In this document: piece after piece, positions 21,967-33,947 of the stretch | Layout: each line of letters starts with the position of its first letter | Numbering within the stretch: the first letter of the stretch is position 1 | Made by a program: the position numbers and the translations under genes | The notes under the pieces: generated by a model | Database searches by the model: none | Seen by the model: the letters and a program-made list of their open reading frames with translations, nothing else | What the model was told of the DNA's origin: nothing | Assembly: GCA_003013855.2 (NCBI GenBank) | Contig: ML058433.1 | Location: 4,587,966-4,651,965 of the forward strand | DNA length: 64,000 nucleotides | Direction of reading: 5' to 3' | From: Liriodendron chinense | Lineage: Eukaryota > Streptophyta > Magnoliopsida > Magnoliales > Magnoliaceae

Positions 21967-23145
21967 AGCATTTTTCTAGTCCCGAGCAAAACATGCGTGA
22001 AGCAAGATCAAATCTCCAAAAACCAACTCTCATTCAGAAAATATGCTTCTATCCATTCCAAGACATACAAGTGTAAAAATTAGAAAAATTAAGTGATAGA
22101 AGTTGAAACCTTAAACTCTCAAAATATAATAAGTGTTCATATGAAATTTCCACTGATTGATTGATGAATAGAAGAATTTGAACAAATTCAACCTAGTGTG
22201 CATAGTGAATGTTCATCTCATGAGTTTCTGGGATTATCTTCTTCATAGATAACTAAACTATGGATCTCAAGGTGCACAGATCAACAACCGGTTGGTAATA
22301 GGTAGCCCTTTTCGAAATTTTCCACCATATTGGTAATATGACAGGAATTTGCCTTACCGTCCTTCCGATGGCTTTCACACTACGTCCCATTTCCGGCTTT
22401 GGTTACGGGTAGACCATCCCCCGGTTGGTAATAGGTAGCCATTTTCGAAATTTTCCACCATATTCTCCATCATTCCCATGTTTTCATCCTTCCTTTCCCT
22501 TTTTCTTTTTCATTAGATAGGATTTTTAGAAATCTATATCTTTCTTTATCTTCCCATGGACAAGGATGGACAAAGTACCCCGGCTTGGTTTCTCAACACC
22601 TCAAATCTAAATCTAGTCAATCCACAAAGCTACATAATCCTTTCAAACCATGAAAATCGTGTAATGTGAACTAGGTGTAAAAGTGTTCAAATTTTCTATC
22701 AATCATATAAATAGGGGAATTCACATATAAAACCATTATATTAAAGGTAGTTCAAGACTTGCAACATCACTCACTTCGTATCTCCGTTTCTTAGACTCGT
22801 ATCATCTCGAATGTATAGAAACAAAATTTTCTAAAAGAGTTTTGAATTTTCAGAAAATTTGAAATTTTTTCAACAAATGATGCTCGAAGTGTCCACGAAC
22901 TCCTAGATGAGGAAACTCGTCTCACCCCCCAACCAAATCTTGCATTGTCCTCAATGTAAAAAGATGAGCATGAACATGAGAGTAATGGTAAAATAAAAGA
23001 GAGTGAGAACGATAGTACCTGATAGAGTCGATTATGGAAATGTACAACCCCGGTATCAAAATCTACTAAAGCAAGTAAAGCTAAAACAGAAAAACAACTA
23101 AACCTACCTACGCTATACCTCCATCGGACTAGGAGATCAGTCATC
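21967..23145 (-). other. Non-coding 3' region of Athila C
   Basis: No coding frame. Contains a second PPT-like G tract at 22921-22933 (minus strand), following 'cattgaggacaatgcaag'. It also has a local duplication of the 'ggttggtaataggtagcc' segment (about 22291 and 22423) not seen in B. Confidence 0.65.
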
Positions 23146-24413
23146 CTAGTACACAGGATCATTCAGAGTGATGGACATGTCCTCTGAATCAAATTTCTCA
23201 ACAAATGGTTTAAGACGTTGTTCATTCACTTTAAAATAGTTACCATTTGCGTCATTCTCTATTTCGACAGCCCTATGAGGAAAAACTTCTTTAACAATAT
23301 ATGGGCCGGTCCATCGAGATCGTAATTTTTTCAGAAAAAGACGAAGTCAAGAATTGTACAATAACACTTTTTGACCTTCCAGGAAAGATTTTTTGGAGAT
23401 GCGCTTGTCATGGAATACTTTCATCCTACTCTTGTAAATCCTCGAGTTCTCATAAGCATTGTTCCGGATCTCATCAAGCTCATTAAGTTGGAGTTTACGA
23501 AGCGAGCTAGCCTTGTCAATGTCAAAATTCAATGCCCGAATTGCCCAATAGGCTTTGTGTTCAATCTCCACAAGCAAGTGACAAGCTTTCCCATAGACAA
23601 GTCTATAGGGGGACATTCCAATGGGGGTCTTGTAAGCGGTACGGTGAGCCCAAAGTGCATCGTCTAATCTAAGCGACCAATCTTTGTGATCCGCCCTCAC
23701 CGTCTTTTCCAAAATTTATTCGATTTCCCGATTGAAAATTTCATCTTGCCCACTTGTCTGTGGGTGGTATGGGGTACTCACCTTATGCCTAATGCCATAT
23801 TTCTTCATTAAGGCTTCGAAAGGCCTATTGCAAAAGTGAGAACCGCCATCACTAATGATGGCTCGAGGTGTTCCAAATCTGGAAAGAATGTTTTCTTTAA
23901 GGAACTTTAAAACCGTACGATGATCGGTGGTTCTACATGGAATAGCCTCTATCCATTTAGACACAGTCTATGGCAAGCAATATGTAGACATGTCCAAAAG
24001 ATGAGGGGAATGGTCCCATGAAATTGATGCCCAAACAGTCAAAGACTTCAAGATGTTGAATTAGGGTAAGAGGCATCATATTTTGACGGGACAATCCTCC
24101 TAGCTTTTGGCAACGCTCGCATGCTTTGCAAAACTCGTGGGTGTCCTTAAATAAAGTGGGCCAATAAAAACCACACTGCAGAATTTTAGCAGTGGTTTTC
24201 TTGGCGGAAAAATGACCACCACACGCTTGATTATGACGAAAGGAGATGACGGAATTATGTTCATCATTAGGGACACGTCTCCTAATTATTTGATCTAGGC
24301 AATATTTAAAAAGTAAAGGTTCATCTCAGAAGAATTTGCGCACTTCCCTTAGAAATTTTTATTTGTCTTGGGCAGTCCAATGAATCGGCATTGCACCTGT
24401 GGAAAGATAATTA
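23146..24413 (-). pseudogene. pol: Integrase of Athila C, broken
   Basis: Zinc domain about 24100-24250, with the 'CGFYWPTLFKDTH' segment and CxxC. The core at 23716-23964 has 'GTPRAIISDGGSHFCNRPF' with the second catalytic Asp and 'GQDEIFNREIE' with the catalytic Glu. The first Asp segment near 23970 is frameshifted. The C-terminal part at 23347-23712 has 'ALWAHRTAYKTPIGMSPYRLVYG' and 'VFHDKRISKKSFLEGQKVLLY'. The end, with a stop at 23146, is homologous to 38891 in B. No chromodomain. Confidence 0.88.
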
Positions 24414-24414
24414 G

Positions 24415-25113
24415 CTATGTCAGCGTACCATGGTGGTGCATAACAACAAAGAATTGATAATTAGGGAATGAGTCCTCAATAGGTGACTCGTCAATGGAAT
24501 TAGGTAGGACTAGGCGGGATAGATGATCCGCCACCACATTCTCTACTCCCTTCTTGTCCTTGATCTCCAAATCGAATTCTTGAAGGAGTAGGATCCATCT
24601 AAGCAAACGAGGCTTGGCATCCTTCTTAGAAAGAAGGTGTTTCAGTGCCACATGATCTGTGTAAATAATGACCTTGGATCCTATTAAGTAAGGCTTGAAT
24701 TTGTCTAAGGCAAAAATGACGGCTAGGAGCTCATTCTTTGTAGTCGAATAATTGACTTGGGCAGGATTCAAGGTCCTACTCGCATAGTAGATAACATGGG
24801 GCTTCTTATCCTTCTTTTGGCCTAGCACCGCCCCAATAGCATAATCGCTCGCATCGCACATCAATTCAAAAGGTACGGACCAATCCGGTGGTTGCATGAT
24901 AGGAGCGGTTGTCAACATGTCTTTTAGCTTTGAAAAAGCTAATTGACATTTGGCACTCCACTCAAATTGGTTCTTCTTTTGGAGAAGGTTACATAAGGGT
25001 CTTAAGATATCACTGAAATCCTTTATGAACCTTTTGATAAAAGCCGGCGTGTCCAAGGAAGGACCGCACATCGCGTATTCTCTTAGGTGGTGGTAGATTG
25101 GAAATAATATCAA
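24415..25113 (-). pseudogene. pol: RT thumb and RNase H of Athila C, long open frame
   Basis: About 230 open codons: 'FIKRFIKDFSDILRPLCNLLQ', 'PPDWSVPFELMCDASDYAIG' with the first catalytic Asp, 'NYSTTKNELLAVIFALDKFK' with a Glu, and 'IIYTDHVALKHLLSKKDAK' with the next Asp. It closes with 'ENVVADHLSRLVLP'. These RNase H residues look intact. The RT palm upstream is in another frame. Confidence 0.9.
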
Positions 25114-25265
25114 TTTTAGCCCGGTCTTCCTCTATTCCATTGGATGAGATGATATGTCCAAGGACTATTCCTCTTTATACTATAAAATGACACTTCTTCC
25201 AGTTTAAGACAAGGTTCTTTTCCTCACACCTTGTCAAGACCAACTTCAAGTGATTGAGGCACTCT

Positions 25266-26126
25266 TCAATTGTACAACCAAAAAATAGAAAAATCATCCC
25301 TTAATACCGTGAGAAATTCACTCAACATGCATCGTTGGAATGTGGCAGGTGCATTATATAGTTCGAATGACACTCTTCGGTATGCGAAGGTGCCAAAGGG
25401 GCATGTAAAGGTGGTCTTCTCTTGGTCTTCTAGGGCTATCTCAATTTGATTGTAACCGGAATAGCCATCTAGGAAACAATAATAGGAGTGAACCGCTAAC
25501 CTCTCTAAAATTTGATCCATGAATGGGAGAGGGAAGTGGTCCTTCCTAGTGACCGTGTTTAGCTTTCGATAAGCTATGAACATATGCCAACCGGTGGTCA
25601 CTTTAGTCGGTATAAGCTCATTGTTGGCATTTTCTACGATGGTAATACCAGACTTCTTAGGGACAACTTGGGTAGGACTCACCCATTGGCTATTCGAGAT
25701 GGGGTAGATGATACCCACATCTAGTAGCTTTAACACCTCGGCTTTGACAACCTCCATCATATTTGGATTTAACCTTCTTTGGGGTTGTCTAGTCTTTTTT
25801 GCATTCTCTTCGAGGTGGATACAGTGAGTACATACCGAAGAGTCTATCCCCTTGAGGTCCGCTATTGTCCAACCCATGGCTCCCCTATGTTCTTTGAGTA
25901 GCTCAATCAACTTGAGCTCTCGGTCTTTTTCAAGGTGAGAGGCAATGACAACCGGGAATGTTTCTTCTTGACCCAAATATACATATTTCAGTTCGGATGG
26001 TAATGGTTTAAGGTCAAGCTTCGGTGGTTTGATGTTAGACGGTAGAGGCCTTGATGTGGTTGGTGGCAATCTTTCAAAATGGGGCCTCCACCTGCTAGTA
26101 TCAACTATCGATTTCTCGGTATTCAA
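25266..26126 (-). pseudogene. pol: Reverse transcriptase of Athila C, mostly open
   Basis: A 286-codon frame from the protease-RT linker ('YVYLGQEETFPVVIASHLEK') through RT: 'AEVLKLLDVGIIYPISNSQW', 'YRKLNTVTRKDHFPLPFMDQ' and 'GYSGYNQIEI'. The usual 'CIDYRKLN' reads FIAYRKLN. Near the C end, around 25290, 'VFMDDFSVFG' of relatives is scrambled by a frameshift (reading 'RDDFSIFWLYN'), so the active site is not preserved in one frame. Confidence 0.88.
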
Positions 26127-26129
26127 TGC

Positions 26130-26705
26130 TTACACAATTTCACTAATAATGGGGTCTTTGGAATCCTCGAAATGTGCCAAGCATGTCTCCAAGCTTTCTA
26201 GTGATTCAAGTTGGAGGAGCTCTTCTTCTTCGAAAGATTCGAGCATGTTTACCTCGAAGAGCTCATCATCGTCATCCTTATGTATTTTGTCCGAATGGAA
26301 CACATTTACCTCCAATGTCATGTTTCCAAAGGACACTTGCATTACCCCATTTCGGCAATTGATAATTGCGTTTGATGTAGCAAGGAATGAGCGGCTTAAA
26401 ATCACCAGTATTTGAGTGCTAGCATCTATAACCGGTTGCGTGTTCAAGACGATAAAATCCACCGGATAGTAGAATTTGTCGACTTGGACCAATACATCCT
26501 AAACTATCCCTCTCGGTACATGGATGGATCTATCAGCAAGTTGCAATGTGGTTTTGGTGGGTTTTAATTCACCAAGACCCAATTGCCCGTATACCAAGTA
26601 TTGAATCAAATTTACACTTGCCCCCCAAGTCTATCAATGCACGCTTAATCCGGTAGTCACCAATGATGCATGAAATTGTGGGACTACCGGGATCCTTGAT
26701 TTTTT

Positions 26706-26715
<10 letters not shown>
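26130..26715 (-). pseudogene. pol: Protease region of Athila C
   Basis: Retropepsin-like aspartic protease. The active-site stretch that reads DLGA in B and E reads DLGGK here, followed by a frameshift. The C-terminal part 'VDKFYYPVDFIVLNTQPVI' and 'SFLATSNAIINCRNGVMQ' is clear at 26280-26492. Upstream is the homopolymer tract 26700-26735. Confidence 0.8.

Positions 26716-26735
<20 letters not shown>
26700..26735 (-). repeat. Poly-C/poly-A tract coding for Pro-Lys run, element C
   Basis: 16 T followed by 20 G on the plus strand; in the minus reading frame six Pro then five Lys codons. The homologous tract in B (35269-35314) is 22 C then 24 A, seven Pro then eight Lys. Confidence 0.85.
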
Positions 26736-26736
<1 letters not shown>

Positions 26737-26739
26737 CTT

Positions 26740-28584
26740 TTGAGTGAGAATGGCACTCACTTGCTCATTCAAAAAGGCCTTTTGCTGCACATTATATTTG
26801 CGTTTGGTTGTGCATAGATCCTTTAGAAACTTGGCATAAGAAGGGATTTGTTTACTGACATCAAGCAATGGAATGTTGATCTTGATTTATTTGAAAATCT
26901 CAAGAATATCATGAGAGTTTGGAAGAGATTATGGAGCAACAAATCTCGAAGGGAATGATGCTACGGGCTTATAAATGCATTCCGTTTCTTGTGGGGCTGA
27001 GTTAGATCCATCCTCATCCTCATAATTTACTGGATCATTAGGCTTGTTGGCCTTCACCGGAATAGATTTGTCAATTTGCTTACCACTTCTAAGAGTGGTG
27101 ATGGATTTGGCTTGCTCCACATATTAGTTGGGGAGATTAGGGATGCTTACTTCATGTACTTGCTTTGGATTGGGCTGAGGTTGGGCCGTAAAGGTCCCTT
27201 CCTTAGCATTCAAGCGTCCCTTTATCTCATCAACCGAGACTTTAAGCTCTTGGAACATTTGTTGGTTCGTTTGATTTATTTGCGTTTGCCCTTGCATAAA
27301 CACCTTTAGAGTATCTTCCATTGAAAATTGAGGTGGGGCCATGTTTTGCATGGGTGACCCTCCTTGAGAGTTGGTAGGATTTCCCATGGGATTATTCTTC
27401 CAACTGAAATTTGGGTGGTTCTTCCAAGTAGAGTTATACATGTTACCCACCATTCCATTAAAAGGCCGTTGATAACTATATGTGGCATTTGCATGTTCTT
27501 GTAACACCTCTTGAAACGCATTGTAGGACAATCTTGCGTAACATGTATATTAGTGGAACAAATTCCACACATGTTCTCAATAGCTTCATTGGACTTTGAA
27601 ACTCCACTCTTACTAAGTTCCATGGCCTCGATCTTCCTTGTGAGGCTGTCTATCTTTGCATTCACTTCATCTTCTTCTTTAAGAATATAGATGCCTCCTT
27701 TTTCCTTTTGTTGAGGAGGCTTGAGATTACTAGCTTTGTCCGAGGTATCCCAAGATTAGGCATTCTCGGCCAACATATCCAAGTAACTCCAAGCTTCATC
27801 TGGATTTTTACACATAAACTCGCCATTGCACATCATTTCTACGAATTGGTGCATGTTGGAACTTAATCCTTCGTTGAAGAAGTTTATGATTCGCTAGCTT
27901 TCGTAGCCATGATGTGGGCAAGGAAATGGGAGGTCTTTAAACCTTTCCTAACATTGAAAGAATGATTTATTCTCTTTAATCAAAAAGTTCATTATGGCTC
28001 TTCGAAGGGTGTTTGTTTAATGAGCCGGGAAGAACTTTTTCAAGAATTCTCGGGTCATCTCGTTCCGTGACCCTATCGAGTGTGGTCTATGAGAGTGAAG
28101 CCAAGTTTTGGCTCTTTCTTTCAATGAAAAGGAAAAAGGTTTAAGTTTAATGGCATCTTCTGAAACATTAGTGTATTGCAAAGTAGCTACCACTTCTTTA
28201 AATTACTTTAAGTGTAAATATGGGCTTTCAGAGTCTAGCCCATGGAACTTTGGTATAAGTTGAATTACACCTGGCTTTATATCAATGTTTCCCCCGGTTG
28301 GTGGTAAGACCACGCACGAGGGTGTAGTTGTATGTGCCAGTTGTAGGTGGTCCCGTAAAGATCTCATTGGAGGAATATTGTGTACCTCATTCTCTCCTAC
28401 TCCCTCTTGATTTGCATTTGTAGTTGGAGTAGGGGGGAGGATTCCTTAAAGGTGTTTGATCCATACTTCCCAAACTATCACAAAACTCTTGGTATTTTTT
28501 TACTATTCTATGGACTGATCATGGTCCAACTAGACCACTTTTGGATTGGAGACGATTGGTGTGGTCACGTTCCCATCGGGACAT
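26740..28584 (-). pseudogene. gag: gag of Athila C, broken
   Basis: ATG at 28584 gives 'MSRWERDHTNRLQSK', with a stop soon after. Several frames are then needed through the gag core (about 27800-28270). The zinc knuckle CGICSTNIHVTQDC lies near 27530-27575 with all ligands present, followed by a Gln/Asn/Pro-rich tail ('FNGMVGNMYNSTWKNHPNFSW', 'FMQGQTQINQTNQQMFQEL'). Then comes the 'AKSITTLRSGKQIDKSI' segment at 26929-27120, near the gag-protease junction. Heavily frameshifted. Confidence 0.82.
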
Positions 28585-28814
28585 AAACCACACAATCCAA
28601 AATCTAAACTAATCCTAAGTCCTAAAATCTGAAAAAAATTTTAAAAATTGAAAAATCTGGAAAAAGCACCAAGTTAGAAGGATATTACCTAATTCGCTTG
28701 AACTATGAAAGAATAACTACAAAACAAAACAACTTGTCAGTCCTAAGAAATCAGAAAACCTATCTACTTTTACTTCTACAACCACTAAAACAATCTAGAA
28801 CCGTTTATCTAAAT

Positions 28815-28832
28815 TCCCCGGCAACGGCGCCA
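28815..28832 (-). other. Primer binding site of Athila C, tRNA-Asp type
   Basis: Minus strand TGGCGCCGTTGCCGGGGA, six bases from the LTR end; the expected Athila primer site. Confidence 0.9.
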
Positions 28833-30505
28833 AAAACTTGTTCACTCGCCTTAAGTGCAAGGCTGCAATGTAGTAATAATTCTCGGTAAGACCGATGTCG
28901 ATCCATAGGGAATTAGAAAACCAATTCTAAATTATTCCAGCAACTAGAATTGAAACAATTTAGAGTTTTGAATTAAGAGAACTAACTTAAAACAATAATT
29001 TAGAGAAATCAGTAATTAAAGGAACCAAGGCTTTCAAGGATCCACTTGTAGCAATCCCATGTCAATCCAATCAATCCAAGCATAAAACACAACAATATTC
29101 GAAGTTCTATCTCTCATCTAGTTAGAAGATAAAGCATTGAAACACATTTAATCTCACTTAAGTTGAACTTCCAAGTTCCAGTCCTATCCAATCCCATAGC
29201 ATTCAAAATCATAGCCTTTGGGTAACAACCATGCCTATGGACTATGTCATGCTCAAGTGGTACCATAATTCGAATCTAATTAAGCCAAATATGATAATCT
29301 CAGAGAATTGTAAGGAATCCATGTCTGAAGCACATGAACTCTCATAAAACTTCTAAAAATATCAACTTTATATGAACTAGAATATTCAAAATCCAAACTT
29401 AAAGTGAAAGTACTTGAATCAAATTGAATTAAACATGAAATTGGCTACAAGCTTCACCTCTCAGCCCCAGCTGAGAGATTCTAGCCGAGCATTGTCATAC
29501 TACAACTAGAACTCAATGAAAAAGACATAAAAACTAGAAAAACCAGAATCGACGGAGTTGTAGACGCTCCACGGTGCTCTCCTTCACTTCCCACGACCTC
29601 CAATCTCTTCTAGGATGCCTTCAAACGAAGCCCTAGGTCCCCTTTTATAAAATAGTGTGGAAGATTCCAGATTACGCAAGAAATCACGGAGCTGCGCAGA
29701 GAAAATCGAAGCTTGTAGGACAAGTTCTGTTATGCAGCCGACCGGTCGGACGACCGGTTTAAGCTTCTGGACGACCGGTCGTAAAACGTAAAAAACAGTC
29801 CAGTGACTTTTTTGTATTTTTCCACCCCCATCTGTTGAGTGCTTAACTGGTTTGATGACCGGTCTGAGTGATGTGTGACCGGTCGTGGTCCAGTGAAGGA
29901 GGGGTCTCTATTGAATTGCAGACCGGTCGGACGACTGGTCCTGTGTCTTGGCAGACCGGTCGGACGACCGGTCCTCAGTGCAAAGTGTTGCACTTCTTCC
30001 TTCTTTCTTCCATATCCCTCTTGCTTCTTTCTCCCATCCTTTAGCACTTGGTTCTTTGATCTTTAATGTATATAAAGTACTCTTTTTAACCTTAAAGCAG
30101 TGAAATCTCCACCTCGCTCTTTGCTACAACCCGAAGATTGCACACCCAAGTGCAGGTAGCGAAGTAGTAAAATACTCGGTAAGATCGAGGTCGATCCATA
30201 GGGATTGGGGTTAAGAACACTTAGAGGAATTAGTTTAGGTGAGTGAGATGAAATCTGGTTTATCCACGAGAGTGGAGCAAGTTGTGTGTGGTGAAAAACA
30301 AAAATAGAAAAGGGGCTAAGGCATCAGGGATCCACCTTTGATTCATTCACAAGATTTGATTCGTTGGTCCAACTATAACTCAACTGGAATTGAATAAAGA
30401 TTCATTCCAACCGGAAGATGAAACAGTTAAACCATTTGCATATTTCATAAAAGATGGTGATCTGAACCGATTGTTTTGACCATGAAGCACTCGTTAGTTG
30501 ATCGC

Positions 30506-30909
30506 AGGGAATTCCAAGCATCCACTGTGCCCGGAGTCGACAATGGATCAAGGAATTGTACAGATCAACAACTTTGCCAACAAGTCAACCGATAAGATCA
30601 CAATTCATACGATCAAATGCATACTTACAAGATAGGAGGCTTTGATTGACCGATCCAACCGTTAAGATCTTGTCTATCGATGGCAGGGAATCCAAAGCAT
30701 CCAATGTGCCCGGAGTCTACAATGGATCAAGGGATTTTACAGATCGATGACTTTACCTGCACTAGCTCGATGACCGTAGGGAATCCAAAGCATCCAACGT
30801 GCCCGGAGTCGACGATGGATCAAGGGACTTTATCGATCATGAACTAGCTAATTGGTGTGCAAGGGATCCCAAGCATCCAATGTGCCCGGAGTCGACGATG
30901 GATCAAGGG
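30506..30909 (-). repeat. Four diverged ~50-bp direct repeats in LTR D
   Basis: Copies at about 30506-30553, 30683-30732, 30777-30826 and 30861-30909. Each carries 'gtgcccggagtc' and 'atggatcaagg'. Spacing is irregular. They lie downstream of the TATA box on the minus strand (R-U5 side). Confidence 0.8.
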
Positions 30910-31220
30910 GCTTGCACAACAATAGCGTCCGTTGAGGTGGATAACCGAACCAATCAACCAAAGAGAACTCCAACATTTACACCACACAATGTTGAACCAA
31001 AAGAACCATAGCTTGCAAATTTCTTCAACGGCTTCACCCCTAGCCTTAGCTAGAGGTTTAGCCAACCATGCTACAATGGAAGACTAAAACTCTCTACAAA
31101 AGAGATAATTCTACACTACTCTATACTACAAATGAAAGAAGGAAAGAAAACTAAAGAAGAGAAGAGAGGAGTTGTAGAGAATGGGATTTGAGGGATGATT
31201 GAAATGAGGAGGAGAGGCCT

Positions 31221-31229
31221 CCTTTTATA
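31221..31229 (-). promoter_or_regulatory. TATA box of LTR D
   Basis: TATAAAAGG on the minus strand. Confidence 0.6.
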
Positions 31230-31492
31230 GACTTTTGAGAGGCTTCCAAGCCTCCTTCCAATCCTAGGTGGCACTCCAAACCTAAAGCAGATTTTTTTTT
31301 AGGTTCGGGAATGGAGTTAGGCTTGGAGTGCCCAAAGCAAACTTTTGGGCTTGGAGTTAAGCTTGGAATGACATGTGGCAAAAAAGGACTCCAAGCCTAG
31401 GTGGCACTCCAAACCCAAAGCATATTTTTTTGGAGGTTTGGGAATGGAGTGAGGCTTGGATGATGAGGTGGCATTCCATGCTTACACATGTG

Positions 31493-31494
<2 letters not shown>

Positions 31495-31549
<55 letters not shown>
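31495..31549. repeat. (GA)n microsatellite in LTR D U3
   Basis: About 27 uninterrupted GA units, 270 bp upstream of the TATA box on the minus strand. Two similar ~65-bp segments with 'ggtggcactccaaac' (31267 and 31400) lie between the tract and the TATA box. Confidence 0.9.
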
Positions 31550-31552
<3 letters not shown>

Positions 31553-31751
31553 CTCTCTTGTTTGAAAACGTGTGGGGGAGAAGAGCTGCTGCCATTTGAT
31601 GGGGTCCACCTTGTTGTTTGATGGACGGCTGGAGAATTGAGATCTGTTTGCTGGTGTGCTGGCGCTGCAGATGCTGCAGATGGTTGGACGGCTGGAGAAG
31701 GAGCTTGCTGATCATGGACGGTTGCTGAAGCTTGCACGGCTGGAGTGGACT

Positions 31752-33440
31752 GCACGTGTGAGGGTGCTGGAGATGGAGCGGTCCACCTGCTGGATGTTGA
31801 AGATGGAGTTGCAGCACTGCTGCTGCACGTGTGAAGCTGCCTGGCCGTTCAATTGCAGCACATGTGTGCTGATGATGGATGGCTGGGATGAAGTTGCTGG
31901 AGGTGGATGCTGGATGCTGATTGTGGACGGCCTTGCTGCAGCTGACAGCCATTGAGTGGCTGTATTTGGACGAAGGAGATGATGTGAGGTGGACGGTGGC
32001 TGAAGGATGCTGGAGGTCAGATGGATGGCTTGATTGTTGGTGTCCATTGAGCTGGACGGTAGAGATGCTGCACGTGCGAGAGATGCAGAAATTCTCTTCA
32101 TCTGCTACACTTGTTGGATCATCTGGACGAAGGAGCAGTTGTTGGAGAGATGAGGTGGACGGAGGATTGATGGCAGCTTCTGGTTGAACGGGAGCGGACC
32201 GCTGGATGTTGAAGGCTGATCAACGGCTGAGATTTCCTGCTGTGGTGATCTCCTGATGGTGGTTAAACGTGATGATGATGGTGGCGTCTTTCATCAGCTG
32301 GGATCCATGGACGGATGTTGATGGTGGGCCACTTGATGGACGGTTGATGGATAAGGATTGGCGGGTGCTAGTGATGCACAACATCTGATGGACGGTTGCT
32401 GTCTTGGCAGCTGCTGCTGTTGCTGGACGGTTGGATTGTGGCCTATCTTGATGGACGACTGAGGAGGTTCAGCTGCACGTGCAAGGTGGGGCCTGCTGAT
32501 CTTGCTGGATGCCAGACACCATGGATGGTCAGCTGCTGCTGAGATCTGGATGAACGACTGGTGAAGTGGCTTCAACTGCTGGACATACTTGCAGTTGATG
32601 GAGCTGGAAATGGTGGGGTCCACTAGAACATGGGATGGACGGTGGAGATCACTGTTGGACATGATGGAGCTGTCTGATATGTGGCCCACCTTCCAGCTAG
32701 ACACGGATGAAGGTTGGGTGGCCTTGGACGGTGAAGATCATGGTGATGGTCCACCTGCTTTGGACGTTGGAGAGATCATCTCCATTGCTGCTGTCTCATC
32801 CATTGCTGCTGTTGGAGACGTCCTCTGCAGGATGAGTTGGCACGTGTTGGAGCTGGCATGGAAGAACTGTTGCTGGATGATGGGCGTCCACTGCTGGACG
32901 TTGATTGCAGCACATGTGAGTTTGCAGATTGGATGGACGGTGCTGGATGCTTGATGATGGACGTGCTGGCATGTGGTCCACTGCTTGGATGGACGCTGCC
33001 TCTGCTGGGTGCTGATGCACGTGTGGAGGTGGGTGGAGATGGTTTGTTGATGAAGGTGGGCTCCACTGTTGTGCACGTGCTTAGACGCCTAGCCCTTGTA
33101 CATGAGAATGATGGTGGGCCTCCATGATGGACGCTGAGGAGATGAGGTGGGCCACAAACTTTGATGGACGGCCGATCTGAATCAGCTGCTTGAAGGCTTG
33201 GATTGTTGTGCAAAGTGGGTCCACTTGCTGGACGGTTGCACATGCTGCAAGTGTGGGACTGTTGTTATGATCAGCAATTGATGGATGGACGGTGGATGTG
33301 TGGCCTTCACCGCTGCTAGGAATGGGGACATCTCCACTGTCCTGATGGATCCACATGTGCTGGATGGGAGATGATGATCCACTCATGCTAGATGATAGAC
33401 GTGGATGGCATGTGGGGTCCACCTACTAGATGATCGTGTG
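31752..33440 (-). promoter_or_regulatory. U3 motif field of LTR D: GCACGTG and GATGGACGG
   Basis: GCACGTG occurs at 31752, 31825, 32070, 32475, 32840, 33017 and 33073, amid very frequent TGGACGG and CTGCTG words. CACGTG is the G-box core bound by plant bHLH and bZIP proteins; function here is inference. Long open stretches across this field on both strands are by-products of the repeated words and show no domain. Confidence 0.6.
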
Positions 33441-33947
33441 ATGGCCCGCCTTGCTAGACATGTGAAGAAGGTTGAAGCCTTCTCCATGTTGGCACATGTG
33501 ACGGCTGAGACCTGGTCACTTTACTTGTGATGGTGGAAACGTTTCCATTTGCTTGATGCACATACGGTTGGCCTTACATGAGGACATCCAATCTTGACTG
33601 TCCAAACCGTAGAACATGATGGTCCTTCGATCTTTACGGTTCGACTTCCTTCAGGATCGCCACATACTTTATCTTGATCACTTTAGGCCTTTAATCACCC
33701 TGATTGACTCGGATCTTGTCTAACCTCTCCTGATCACCTGAAGATAGAAAATTCACCTAATGAGGGATAATTAACCAGAAAAACAATGATAATGCCCTTA
33801 ACAACCAGGGTTAATTTGCAATATTAGGTACTCATCACTCTTACAATCACAAATCATGCATTAGATGGGCCTTTTAAGCATGCAAACCATGAATATAATG
33901 TGATGTAATGGTCTAGTGAATGTATAAATTGGAGGCTCAACAGTCAT

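Larger units (their letters stand above)
30122..33837 (-). mobile_element. Solo LTR D, 3.7 kb, inside the C 5' LTR
   Basis: TG...CA ends with target-site duplication CTCTT (30117-30121 and 33838-33842). No coding domain, PBS or PPT inside, and no internal repeat of its ends, so it is a single LTR. The left end has the 'actcggtaagatcgaggtcgatcc' block also found at Athila LTR 3' ends, which sets the minus orientation. A minus-strand TATA box at 31221-31229 makes U3 about 2.6 kb. The family is probably a Tat/Athila relative with a very long LTR. Confidence 0.82.
20607..33942 (-). mobile_element. Athila-type element C, antisense inside B gag, complete ends
   Basis: Same family as B but inserted in opposite orientation. 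3' LTR 20607-21954 (1348 bp); 5' LTR 28839-33942 (1383 bp without insert D). Target-site duplication GTCAT (20602-20606 and 33943-33947). PBS, gag, protease, RT, RNase H, integrase and PPT all read on the minus strand. Length without D is 9615 bp, close to B. Degraded by stops and frameshifts. Confidence 0.92.
28839..33942 (-). repeat. 5' LTR of Athila C, split by solo LTR D
   Basis: Two parts, 28839-30121 and 33838-33942, together 1383 bp without D and its duplication. TATAAAAGG on the minus strand at 29641-29649; GACCGGTC array at about 29737-29970. Ends GGAGGCTCAACA at 33942. Confidence 0.9.

Noticed and set aside
31357..33422. Many overlapping open stretches on both strands in LTR D, including Ser/Leu-rich runs over the GA tract
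   Set aside because: They follow from repeated words and the (GA)n tract, occur on both strands, show no domain, and lie inside an LTR.
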